Shown here: piece by piece, positions 8,905-17,311 of the stretch
Numbering within the stretch: position 1 is the first letter of the stretch
How the letters are laid out: the number at the start of each line of letters is the position of its first letter
The notes under the pieces: model-generated
Seen by the model: only the letters and a program-made list of their open reading frames with translations
Told to the model about the DNA's origin: nothing
The model's database searches: none
Program-made: the position numbers and the translations under genes
Assembly: GCF_021533215.1 (NCBI RefSeq)
Contig: NZ_JAJNKA010000010.1
Coordinates: 166,818-230,817, forward strand
DNA from: Portibacter lacus
Lineage (GTDB): Bacteria; Bacteroidota; Bacteroidia; Chitinophagales; Saprospiraceae
DNA length: 64,000 nucleotides
Reading direction: 5' to 3'

Positions 8905-9930
8905 ATGAACAAATTGACCACTTTCTCTAAACTATTGATAACTCTAGTCATTTTAGCACTGCTATTTTTTGGCTATAAATACCTGGCGCCTTCTTTAGGT
9001 TTGCCTGAATTGGGAACAGGAAACAATACTACTAATGAAGTAGTTATCGGGGAAGATGAAAATGGCGAGGCCATTAAAACTGAGATGCCTCCTAAAACTG
9101 CGAAGACAAAAAATAATAATTCTTCAACTTGGAACTACACAGCTGTAGAACCGATAGGTGGAAAATTAAAAGGTGTTGTGGAATTAGGTGCTTCTGGATT
9201 TAATTCATTTATTATTAAAACAGACAGCGATAAAAATTGGAAGCTTGAAAAAGCAGAATGGAGTAATAGTTTGGTTTATGAAGGGATGGCTTCTGGAACG
9301 GATGTTACACAAGGTCTGAAACAATACATTGCTAAGTTCTTAGATTATGGTGTTTCTGGAAATGAAATTCACTTTGTGGTTTCATCTGGTGCATTAAAAA
9401 ATGACAAAACTCAACCGATTATAAAAGCGCTTAAAGACTTAGGTTTTGTTGTGAATGAAGTAACACCAGAGCAAGAGGGTAGTTATGCCTTGAAATCTGT
9501 TTTGCCTAAATCATATGAAAACAGTGCTTTTGTTGTAGATATAGGAAGTGGAAACACTAAAATTTCGTGGATAGAAGGAGGAAAAGTAAAAGCAGTAGAA
9601 ACTTATGGAGCTAAGTATTTCCAAAATAGTATTGCTGATTCAAAAGCTTACGCTGATGCTAAGAAATATGGCGAAATGATTCCAAGTTCTAAAACAAATA
9701 CTTGTTTTATCATTGGAGGAGTTCCTTTTACATTAGCGAAAGAGGGTAGAGATGGAAAAGAAAGATATACGGTATTGAATAAGCCAGGATCTTATGATTC
9801 TGATGAAGCTAAGACAAAGGCGGGCCTTAATATTTACCAAGGGTTAGTGGATGGAACAGGTTGTGATCAGTTTGTATTCGATTGGGATGCTAATTTCACG
9901 ATTGGATTCTTATTGACGCTTCCATACTAA
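8905..9930 (+). CDS. membrane-anchored Ppx/GppA-like (actin-fold) protein
   Basis: The protein has 341 residues. A single N-terminal hydrophobic segment (about 9-27) follows a basic start and is followed by an Asn/Thr/Lys-rich linker. The remainder carries phosphate-binding motifs of the exopolyphosphatase / ASKHA fold: GVVELGASGFNSFIIK (~88), an SSGAL stretch, a TPEQEGSYALKSVLP segment resembling the catalytic-Glu region of Ppx/GppA, AFVVDIGSGNTKISWIEGG (~210), and CFIIGGVPF (~270). The predicted topology puts the domain outside the cytoplasm, which is odd for a nucleotide or polyphosphate enzyme. It diverges from the M28 gene across 102 bp. Function is not established. Confidence 0.55.
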   Translation: MNKLTTFSKLLITLVILALLFFGYKYLAPSLGLPELGTGNNTTNEVVIGEDENGEAIKTEMPPKTAKTKNNNSSTWNYTAVEPIGGKLKGVVELGASGFNSFIIKTDSDKNWKLEKAEWSNSLVYEGMASGTDVTQGLKQYIAKFLDYGVSGNEIHFVVSSGALKNDKTQPIIKALKDLGFVVNEVTPEQEGSYALKSVLPKSYENSAFVVDIGSGNTKISWIEGGKVKAVETYGAKYFQNSIADSKAYADAKKYGEMIPSSKTNTCFIIGGVPFTLAKEGRDGKERYTVLNKPGSYDSDEAKTKAGLNIYQGLVDGTGCDQFVFDWDANFTIGFLLTLPY

Positions 9931-9961
9931 ACGCGAACACGGATATTTAATATAAAAATCG

Positions 9962-10015
9962 GATCTGTCATTTTTTTGCTTAACTATTTTTAGAGCGGCG
10001 AAAAAGTGACAGATC
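9962..10015. terminator. long bidirectional hairpin between convergent genes
   Basis: GATCTGTCA at 9962-9970 pairs perfectly with TGACAGATC at 10007-10015. The stem continues through a T-run opposite an A-run (TTTTTTGC against GCGAAAAAG, with wobbles) to about 19 pairs. It lies 31 bp after the plus-strand gene and 106 bp after the minus-strand gene, as expected for a shared terminator. Confidence 0.6.
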
Positions 10016-10121
10016 TTTGTATTTGTGGAGGTTGCGTCTCGTAGAGAGGTGGAGGTTCATTGGGATTGGACTTAACCCAACATTATGAGGTCGTCTTGTA
10101 CAGATAAACTAAACTACTAAT

Positions 10122-10634
10122 TCAATATTTCACGACTTCTGCCTCTAATTGATCACCTTTTTTATGAATCGAAAAGAGATTTTCGTAGTCATCTTCTGAA
10201 AGCTGGTCATATTTTTTTTCTCCTAAAACAGCATTGACCAATGTAGGTGTTGTATTAGAATGTCCAACGATTAATGCACTTCCACTCTCAAGTTCATTCT
10301 TTAATTTAGCAGCAAATTCCTTATCTGAAGGATTGTAAAGCTCAATTTCTAAATTGAGTAGATCTGCTAACGGTTTTCCAGTAAACCTTGTTCTTTTGTA
10401 GTCTGTAGAATAGATTTTTGTAATGCCTTTATCTTTAAGTATTTCAGCTAAGTTACTTGCCCGCTTTTCACCTTCTGATGTCAACGGAGGATCTTTAGTT
10501 CCATCATCTGCTTTCTCAGCGTGCCTAACAAAAAATAATTCATAATTATTGATCTCATTACTTTGATTATTTTTACATGAAAAGGTTATACTGCAACCTA
10601 ATATTAACACACATACAAATAGCATTTTTTTCAT
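10122..10634 (-). CDS. histidine phosphatase superfamily lipoprotein
   Basis: I start the protein at the ATG with its CAT at 10632-10634; an upstream TTG would add three residues without improving the signal. The N terminus is a lipoprotein-like signal (MKKMLFVCVLILGCSITFSC). The catalytic RHAEK motif lies at about residue 37 and the second catalytic His is in ALIVGHSNTTP. The protein is short, as in SixA-type phosphatases. Substrates of such exported members are unknown. Only 18 bp separate its start from the divergent S8 peptidase start. Confidence 0.8.
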   Translation of the reverse strand: MKKMLFVCVLILGCSITFSCKNNQSNEINNYELFFVRHAEKADDGTKDPPLTSEGEKRASNLAEILKDKGITKIYSTDYKRTRFTGKPLADLLNLEIELYNPSDKEFAAKLKNELESGSALIVGHSNTTPTLVNAVLGEKKYDQLSEDDYENLFSIHKKGDQLEAEVVKY

Positions 10635-10652
10635 AGCTTTCAATTTTTTGAG

Positions 10653-11915
10653 ATGATAAGATATACAATAGTTATTTTGGTTTTAGCTTTTTCAACGATT
10701 TGTTTTGGTCAAAATGAAAATTGGACAGACCAACAATTGGAATTAATCAACATGGATTGCCTTCATGAAAGAGGATTTACTGGCAAGGGAATAACCATTG
10801 CCCACCTTGATGATGGTTGTGATGGTTGTGATGAAATAGAAGTTTTCCAGTATGCTAGAGAAAAAGGTTACTGGAAAGGGAATTATGATTTTGTACTTGA
10901 TACAACATTGGCATTTAATAACCTAGGTAGTCATGGAACAGCGACAATTTCAATCGTTCATGGAAACATAGAAGGGAAGTACACTGGAGTAGCTTATGAT
11001 GCGAATGTATTAGTGGCAAGAACTGAAAATGTAGCAAGCGAAACACACCAAGAAGAAAAGGACTGGCGAGACGCCGTAGACTGGTGCATTGCTAATGGAG
11101 CAGATATAATAACGAGTTCACTTCAGTACAATACATTTGACAAAGGGGAAGGTGATTTCACCTATGAAGATATGGATGGCAAGTCAACAATCATCACTAA
11201 TGCAGCTGATTATGCTGCAAGCAAAGGAATTATAGTTGTTACCATACAAGGCAATTTCGGAGCAGATCCTTGGTATTATTTATCAGCTCCAGGAGATGCC
11301 GATTCTGTGATTACCGTAGGAGCAGCTCGAAAAGATGGTGTGAAAGCTCGATTTTCTGGATTTGGGCCATCATACGATGGGCGGATGAAACCTGATGTGA
11401 TGGCAATGGGTCAAGGCACAGCGGTTGCAAACCCTAATGGAACGATTAGTCGAGGAAATGGAACTTCATATGCAGCGCCAGCTATTGCTGGGTTAATGGC
11501 CTGTCTGAAACAAGCACATCCAGAAAGAACAAATATGCAACTCATCACTGCCGTTCGCCAAAGTGGAGATCGATATCGAAATCCTTCGGCCAAAGAAGGC
11601 TATGGATATGGAACAGCAGATGCATGTCTTGCAGATGAAATATTGACAGAAATAGATAAGTCTACCCATCAAAAAGGATCGTGGATCGTTACGCCTTCAG
11701 TTCGATACAAACAGCGAAAGAGAATCATGCAAATTAGACCAATTCCTGATGATCTTAAAGTTGAGAAACTAGTGCTCAAGGACATATTTGAAAATAATCC
11801 GATTGACTTGCTTAACAAAAAGTCTATCAAACTTCAAGATTTAGATCCAGGAGATTACTTAGTAGATGTTCACTTAAGTGATTCTTCCATTAAGACGATA
11901 TATTTCAAGATTTAA
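10653..11915 (+). CDS. secreted subtilisin-like S8 serine peptidase
   Basis: The 420-residue product has a signal peptide (MIRYTIVILVLAFSTICFGQ). All three catalytic regions are present in order: Asp in IAHLDDGCDGCDE (about 50), His in LGSHGTATIS (~93), and Ser in RGNGTSYAAPAIAG (~275). The oxyanion region is in VTIQGNFGAD, where N is kept. A C-terminal beta region (about 345-420) lacks a recognisable type A or B sorting domain, so export beyond the periplasm is unclear. The promoter must lie inside or overlap the divergent phosphatase gene because the intergenic gap is tiny. Confidence 0.85.
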   Translation: MIRYTIVILVLAFSTICFGQNENWTDQQLELINMDCLHERGFTGKGITIAHLDDGCDGCDEIEVFQYAREKGYWKGNYDFVLDTTLAFNNLGSHGTATISIVHGNIEGKYTGVAYDANVLVARTENVASETHQEEKDWRDAVDWCIANGADIITSSLQYNTFDKGEGDFTYEDMDGKSTIITNAADYAASKGIIVVTIQGNFGADPWYYLSAPGDADSVITVGAARKDGVKARFSGFGPSYDGRMKPDVMAMGQGTAVANPNGTISRGNGTSYAAPAIAGLMACLKQAHPERTNMQLITAVRQSGDRYRNPSAKEGYGYGTADACLADEILTEIDKSTHQKGSWIVTPSVRYKQRKRIMQIRPIPDDLKVEKLVLKDIFENNPIDLLNKKSIKLQDLDPGDYLVDVHLSDSSIKTIYFKI

Positions 11916-12143
11916 TGTTCTATAATCGTTTTGGGTTTTCATTAGTGTCCATGAGAAGCTAAAACCAAGAAGACTGGTTCCGCTGTTTTATAATTAGAAA
12001 GACCAAGTGCCTATTTCGTGGTAATTTCTTTCACCAAACCATTCTTCTTTCACATGTTCTCGCGATTAATTAAAAAAAAATCTATTTTCACGCAAGATAC
12101 ACAGCCATATTGCTTTAAATCATTAAAAACAAATCTGAATTCA

Positions 12144-14567
12144 ATGACAAAACTTTTCAAACTCGTATTACTATTTTTTGTGCTAAGCTTACTGCCTACA
12201 CAAAGTCAAGCTCAATTTTGGAAAAAGAAAAAAGAAACGCCTGCAAAGCCTGCAGAAAAGAAAGACAAAGACTCCAAAATCAAGAAGTATGATGAAATTA
12301 TAAAAGATGGTGCAGTAACAGATACTGGACTATTCACAGTTCACCAAGTTAGTGATAATTACTATTTCGAAATTCCATTTGACCTATTAGAACAAGAAAT
12401 TCTTGTGGTGAGTAGAATCTCAGGGTTTGTAAAAGGACTCAACTTTGGAGGTGCAGGGACAAAATCTAAGCCTCAACAAGTGATCAGATGGCAAAGAAAG
12501 AACGATCAATTATTGCTTCGAACGGTTTCTTATAATAGTGTTGCAAGCGAAGAAGATCCAATCTACCAATCTGTGAAAAATAATAATTTCGAACCGATCA
12601 TCATGGTTTTCGATATTAAAGCCTTTAATCCAGATAGTACTTCTGCGGTTATTGACATTAAGAGTTTATTTACAACAGATGTGGAGATGCTAGCACCAGT
12701 TTCTCCTAGGCAGAGAAAAGCATTTGAATTAGGAAGTCTAGATGGCAAGAGAAGTATGATTTCTAGTATGAAGAGTTATCCAGAAAATACGGAAATAAGA
12801 CACATATTGACCTTCAAAGGAAAGAAAATTCCAGACAATCAAGTAACTGGGACCATGTCCGTAGAAATGAATCAATCCTTCATTAAGTTACCTGAGATTC
12901 CATGGACGCCTAGAAAGTTTGATGCTAGAGTTGGTTATTTTTCAGTAGGTCAGATTGATTACAGTTCCAATAATCAGCGTGCATCAAGTAATAGATTTAT
13001 CACCAGATGGAAACTAGAGCCTAAAGATCCAGCGGCATATGCCAGAGGAGAATTGGTAGAGCCAGTTAAACCAATCATCTATTATATCGATCCATCGACA
13101 CCGCATGAATGGAGACCATTTATTAAGCAAGGTGTTAACGATTGGCAAGTAGCATTCGAAGAAGCTGGATTCAAAAATGCCATCATGGCTAAGGACGCAC
13201 CTACGAAGGAAGAAGATCCAGACTGGACACCAGAAGATGTAAGATATTCAACGATACGATATGTATCTACAGATATTCAAAATGCAATGGGACCTCATGT
13301 TCATGATCCTAGAACTGGAGAAATATTGGAAAGTGATATCATTTGGTATCACAATGTGATGAACTTATTAAGAAATTGGTTCTTCATCCAGACAGCAGCG
13401 ATTAACCCGCAAGCAAGAAGTATTAACTTTAAGGAAGACGTGATGGGACGGTTAATTCGTTTTGTAGCGGCACATGAAGTAGGACATACTTTAGGATTAC
13501 CACACAATATGGGTTCTAGTGTGGCATATCCTGTGGATTCATTAAGATCTCCATCTTTTACGAAAAGGATGGGAACAGCACCTTCTATTATGGATTATGC
13601 GCGATTCAATTATATCGCTCAGCCAGAAGATGGTGATGTTGGCTTGATGCCAGGAATAGGACCTTATGACAAGTGGTCGATCAAGTGGGGTTACACTTAT
13701 TTCCCTGGAAAAGATGCAGAAGCATCGGATGCTGAACTAAATAAGTGGGCATTAGAAAAGGCAGGACAACCGATTTATAGATTCGGACGTCAGAGAGGAA
13801 ATCCAACGGATCCTTCTGCACAGACAGAAGACTTGGGTGATGACTCGATGTTAGCAAGTGAATATGGAATAAAAAATCTGAAAAGAATTCTTCCTAAATT
13901 GACAGAATGGACGAAAGAAGATGGAAAAGATTATGCGCAGTTAGATGAGTTATACGGTCAGGTTTTCGGTCAATTTAATAGATATATGGGCCATGTTACT
14001 TCTAATATAGGAGGAGTATATGAGTTCCAGAAAACGTCAGATGAAGACGGAGCGGTCTATACTCCAGTTGATAAGGAAAAACAGAAAAGAGCGATGATGT
14101 TCCTTAACGAGCAATTGTTCAAAACTCCAACTTGGATGATAGATCAGGATATCATTTCTAAAACTCAAGAAAGTGGAATCGTAGATCTTATCACAGCTTT
14201 GCAGACGAGAACATTGAATAGAATATTCGAAGGTGATCGTTTATTAAGAATTATTGATAATGAAACCTTGAATGGCGATGCAGCTTATGGTCTAGATGAC
14301 TTGTTTTCTGATGCAGAAAGTGGAATTTTTTCTAACATGAATCCTGATACCTACACTAGAAATTTGCAAAGAGCATTTGTAGATCGAATGGGAGACTTAA
14401 TCATGGAAAAAAATGACAAATACAAGCGTTCGGACATTAATGCGATGGCACGAGGAACATTGACTAAACTGAAATCTAAAGTTTCAGGACAAGGCAATGA
14501 TCAGATGAACCGATACCACTTTGAAGATTTGAAAGTAAGAATTGATAATATTCTAGATCCGAAATAA
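12144..14567 (+). CDS. zinc-dependent metalloprotease of the DUF5117/DUF5118 type
   Basis: The ATG at 12144 is chosen because it starts a clear signal peptide (MTKLFKLVLLFFVLSLL...SQAQ); a longer GTG frame from 12018 adds an unlikely leader. After a Lys-rich stretch the protein has the DUF5117 beta region (YYFEIPFDLLEQEILVVSRI). A metzincin zinc site AAHEVGHTLGLPHNMGSS (His near 444) and a Met-turn SIMDYARFNY follow. The extended HExxHxxGxxH makes peptidase activity likely. The 807-residue length fits this large Bacteroidota family of exported enzymes. A terminator follows at 14636-14680. Confidence 0.85.
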   Translation: MTKLFKLVLLFFVLSLLPTQSQAQFWKKKKETPAKPAEKKDKDSKIKKYDEIIKDGAVTDTGLFTVHQVSDNYYFEIPFDLLEQEILVVSRISGFVKGLNFGGAGTKSKPQQVIRWQRKNDQLLLRTVSYNSVASEEDPIYQSVKNNNFEPIIMVFDIKAFNPDSTSAVIDIKSLFTTDVEMLAPVSPRQRKAFELGSLDGKRSMISSMKSYPENTEIRHILTFKGKKIPDNQVTGTMSVEMNQSFIKLPEIPWTPRKFDARVGYFSVGQIDYSSNNQRASSNRFITRWKLEPKDPAAYARGELVEPVKPIIYYIDPSTPHEWRPFIKQGVNDWQVAFEEAGFKNAIMAKDAPTKEEDPDWTPEDVRYSTIRYVSTDIQNAMGPHVHDPRTGEILESDIIWYHNVMNLLRNWFFIQTAAINPQARSINFKEDVMGRLIRFVAAHEVGHTLGLPHNMGSSVAYPVDSLRSPSFTKRMGTAPSIMDYARFNYIAQPEDGDVGLMPGIGPYDKWSIKWGYTYFPGKDAEASDAELNKWALEKAGQPIYRFGRQRGNPTDPSAQTEDLGDDSMLASEYGIKNLKRILPKLTEWTKEDGKDYAQLDELYGQVFGQFNRYMGHVTSNIGGVYEFQKTSDEDGAVYTPVDKEKQKRAMMFLNEQLFKTPTWMIDQDIISKTQESGIVDLITALQTRTLNRIFEGDRLLRIIDNETLNGDAAYGLDDLFSDAESGIFSNMNPDTYTRNLQRAFVDRMGDLIMEKNDKYKRSDINAMARGTLTKLKSKVSGQGNDQMNRYHFEDLKVRIDNILDPK

Positions 14568-14635
14568 CTATTTGTTTTCAGTTTTTTAATCATTCGGATG
14601 ATTATTCTAGGCTGAATGAAAAGATGATATAAATA

Positions 14636-14680
14636 AAGAAGATTCAATGTACCTAGTTGTATGTTGAATCTTCTTTTTTT
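14636..14680 (+). terminator. intrinsic terminator
   Basis: AAGAAGATTCAA (14636-14647) pairs with TTGAATCTTC (14664-14673), followed by a run of seven T. It ends the metalloprotease transcript 70 bp after the stop codon. Confidence 0.8.
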
Positions 14681-14716
14681 GTAATATACTAGGGAAGTCA
14701 ATTCATTTTCTTTTTA

Positions 14717-14724
14717 TATTTTTG
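14717..14724 (+). promoter_or_regulatory. -7 promoter box TATTTTTG of the YARHG operon
   Basis: This is an exact TAnnTTTG match placed 20 bases before the ATG at 14745 and directly after a terminator. No clear -33 element was seen. Confidence 0.45.
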
Positions 14725-14744
14725 GAAAAGCTCAAATCCAAAAA

Positions 14745-15728
14745 ATGAAAAATCTCTTTTACCTACTTTTTCTGACCTTATTCATTTCGAATTGTAAAGA
14801 TGCTATTAAAAATAGTGAGGCAAAAATTGACATAGAAAAAGGGACAGCTATAGAAGCGGAAGATGCCGTTATCGAAGAAACGAGTAACATGGCTCAGCGG
14901 CAGCAACAGGAGCAGGCAGAAAAGTTGAAAGCCGAAGAACATCTAGACCTTATAGGTTTCTGGGTAGGATATTTTGAGAGAGACAGTGAGGCTGATATTT
15001 TATTCGTAGATGAAGGTTATATCTGGAATAGAGAAAATAAAATTAACATAGCTATCGATCAGATAGATGGCAGTAATGTCGTCGGTCATAGTGTTGTCGC
15101 AGGAAATGATCGACCGTTCGAAGGAGAAATGATTTCTGAAGAAGATGGGAGTTACGCTTTCACTGTGAAAGAGCCGGGGGATGATAGATATGATGGAATA
15201 TTTACATTTACCATTAAAGATTCGGAACTAATAGGAACATGGTCAGCTTATAAGAAAATCGAAATTCCCAGAAGAAAGTACACCTTAGAAAAAAAGACAT
15301 TTACCTATAATCCTGATGTTATGTTAGAAGGTGCGAAGGAATACGTCGACTGGACAAAGAAAATTCAGACCAAGGAAAAAGTTGAAATGGCGGAGAACGA
15401 ATTCGACGAATGGATTTCTACACAATTCGCTTCGGCAACCTCCTTGATTTATACGATGAATGCTTCGAATCGCTTGTTAGAAAAATCAGAAGTGGAAAAT
15501 TTACAGAAAGGAGATCTAACGATTATCCGAAATACCATTTATGCGCGGCATGGATATTCATATAAAAATAGACCGCTTCGGGTATTCTTCGATGCCCAAC
15601 CATGGTATATTCCTGTGCATTCTAATATCAAAGGAGATTTTACAGAAATAGAAAAAGAGAACATCAAGTTGCTCTTAAAGTATGAACAAAATGCTGCGGA
15701 ATATTATGATACTTTCGGGAGAGGATAA
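14745..15728 (+). CDS. YARHG domain lipoprotein
   Basis: The 327-residue protein has a lipoprotein signal (MKNLFYLLFLTLFISNC). A short Gln/Glu-rich helical linker follows, then a beta-rich middle domain (about 65-180) with DLIGFWVGYFERDSEADI. The C-terminal YARHG domain (~250-325) shows TIIRNTIYARHGYSYKNRP and the PWYIP and LKYE elements. YARHG is a widespread extracellular domain, proposed to bind cell-wall or surface ligands; its exact partner is unknown. The gene leads a tight three-gene run with DUF2306 and HD genes (9- and 5-bp gaps). Confidence 0.8.
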   Translation: MKNLFYLLFLTLFISNCKDAIKNSEAKIDIEKGTAIEAEDAVIEETSNMAQRQQQEQAEKLKAEEHLDLIGFWVGYFERDSEADILFVDEGYIWNRENKINIAIDQIDGSNVVGHSVVAGNDRPFEGEMISEEDGSYAFTVKEPGDDRYDGIFTFTIKDSELIGTWSAYKKIEIPRRKYTLEKKTFTYNPDVMLEGAKEYVDWTKKIQTKEKVEMAENEFDEWISTQFASATSLIYTMNASNRLLEKSEVENLQKGDLTIIRNTIYARHGYSYKNRPLRVFFDAQPWYIPVHSNIKGDFTEIEKENIKLLLKYEQNAAEYYDTFGRG

Positions 15729-15737
15729 TTTACTTCA

Positions 15738-16400
15738 ATGAATCAAGCTAAGCGCCTCGTCTTTAAATCAATATGGTACTTATCTATCGTTTATTTCTCC
15801 TACTTGATGTTGCTGATTACAGTACAATATATCCCGATCGATTTCGAAGTAGCATTTCTGCGAGTAAAGGAAGAAGCAATGAGCAAGATGCACTACCAGC
15901 TTGCATTTTTTAGTCATGTTTATACAAGTATAATCGTGCTTCTAGTAGGTATTACACAATTTTCTGAAACCATTAGAAAACGATATGCTTTTGTCCATCG
16001 GAATTTAGGAAAGTTATATGTATTGCTTGTTTTGGTCATTGCCAGCCCTTCTGGATTCATTATGGCTTTATACGCTAATGGTGGAATTTATTCTAAGATA
16101 TCTTTCGGGCTTCAAGCTATTTTATGGTTTTATTTTACCTTCGCGGCACTTAGGTTTGCAAGACAAAGAAAATGGGAGCAGCATCAACAATTTATGATTA
16201 GGAGTTATGCGCTTACCCTTTCAGCGATAAGCCTTAGATTATTTAAGTGGATCATTGCGAACACGTTAGAATTGCCACCGATGGATACTTATCGGATCGT
16301 TTCCTGGTTAGGGTGGATTTTTAATCTTGTTATTGCGGAGCTATATATTTACTATTTTATTAGAAAAAATAACAGAGTATTTACTAAAAACAAACATTGA
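15738..16400 (+). CDS. DUF2306 integral membrane protein
   Basis: The protein has 220 residues and about six membrane helices. The family's conserved features are visible: a His-rich AFFSHVYTSIIVLLVGITQFSE, then HRNLGKLYVLLVL, and a WEQHQQFMIRSYALTLSAISLRLFKW segment. These histidines suggest haem or metal binding as in related cytochrome-like proteins, but no function has been shown for DUF2306. It sits between the YARHG and HD genes in one operon. Confidence 0.75.
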   Translation: MNQAKRLVFKSIWYLSIVYFSYLMLLITVQYIPIDFEVAFLRVKEEAMSKMHYQLAFFSHVYTSIIVLLVGITQFSETIRKRYAFVHRNLGKLYVLLVLVIASPSGFIMALYANGGIYSKISFGLQAILWFYFTFAALRFARQRKWEQHQQFMIRSYALTLSAISLRLFKWIIANTLELPPMDTYRIVSWLGWIFNLVIAELYIYYFIRKNNRVFTKNKH

Positions 16401-16405
16401 CCTAG

Positions 16406-17062
16406 ATGAAGAAAGAAGAAGTTATATTAAAAACGGTCGAGTATGTGAAGGCTGTGCTTAAGGATGCTGAAGGAGGGCATGATTGGTATCATATTTCGCG
16501 TGTTTGGAAGTTAGCTAAGCACATATCGGAAAATGAGGAGATTGATGGATTTGTAGTTGAACTAGGTGCATTACTACATGATATAGCGGATTCTAAATTT
16601 CACGGTGGTAATGAAGAAATAGGGCCTATGAAGGCTAAAGAATTTCTTTCGTCGCTGGAAGTTGATTCGGAAACGGTTACACACGTTCTAGAGATCATTC
16701 GTAATATCTCATTTAAAGGTGGGAATGTAGCGCAGCGGTTTAAGTCGAAAGAATTAGATGTTGTTCAAGATGCAGATCGAATAGATGCCTTGGGCGCTAT
16801 CGGAATTGCTAGGACTTTTAACTATGGAGGATTTAAGAACAGAGCTTTGTATAATCCCGATATTAAACCGAATCTGAATATGACTAAAGAAGAGTATAAG
16901 AACAGCACCGCTCCGACTATAAATCACTTCTATGAAAAGCTGCTGCTACTTAAGGATAGGATGAATACAGAAACAGGAAAGAAGATAGCGCTTCAGCGGC
17001 ATGAATTTATGGAGCATTTTTTAGGTCAATTTTATAAAGAATGGGATGTTGATTTAGATTAG
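16406..17062 (+). CDS. HD domain metal-dependent phosphohydrolase
   Basis: This is a 218-residue cytosolic protein with the HD superfamily metal ligands in order. They are the first His in GGHDWYHISRVWKLA, the paired HD in GALLHDIADSKFHGG (about residue 60), and the later Asp in VVQDADRIDALGAIGIART. Its size and the DADRIDALGAIG motif match the COG1418-like predicted hydrolases (YpgQ type), some of which hydrolyse nucleoside triphosphates. The substrate here is unproved. It is the last gene of its operon, with a 5-bp gap to the previous one. Confidence 0.85.
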   Translation: MKKEEVILKTVEYVKAVLKDAEGGHDWYHISRVWKLAKHISENEEIDGFVVELGALLHDIADSKFHGGNEEIGPMKAKEFLSSLEVDSETVTHVLEIIRNISFKGGNVAQRFKSKELDVVQDADRIDALGAIGIARTFNYGGFKNRALYNPDIKPNLNMTKEEYKNSTAPTINHFYEKLLLLKDRMNTETGKKIALQRHEFMEHFLGQFYKEWDVDLD

Positions 17063-17192
17063 AAATAACGAGTTAAGTCCTTAATAGTAGGTTTCTCTAA
17101 GCTAATTACTCTAAATATAATCTTGTTTTTAATATGTACTTCCATTTGGATACTTGAATGATTTCCTTAATCGTTATTAGAGCGACTTTTCA

Positions 17193-17200
17193 TAGGTTTG
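17193..17200 (+). promoter_or_regulatory. possible -7 box TAGGTTTG
   Basis: An exact TAnnTTTG match lies 112 bases before the thioredoxin-like gene start, giving a leader of about 105 nt. No -33 box was found; a chance match cannot be excluded. Confidence 0.25.
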
Positions 17201-17311
17201 TAACTTCGTATATAATTAAGGCAGAAAGGTTTTATAATGCCCGCGAAAAAAAAGTTGCAAATTCATTTTGTACAAATAAAAATATTGAATAACTCACATT
17301 TAGAATTAATA

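Noticed and set aside
12018..12143. Upstream GTG start for the metalloprotease
   Set aside because: It would place 42 residues before a clear signal peptide; the ATG at 12144 is a better start.
17237..17311. Longer N terminus of the thioredoxin-like lipoprotein
   Set aside because: It buries the lipoprotein signal that starts at 17312.
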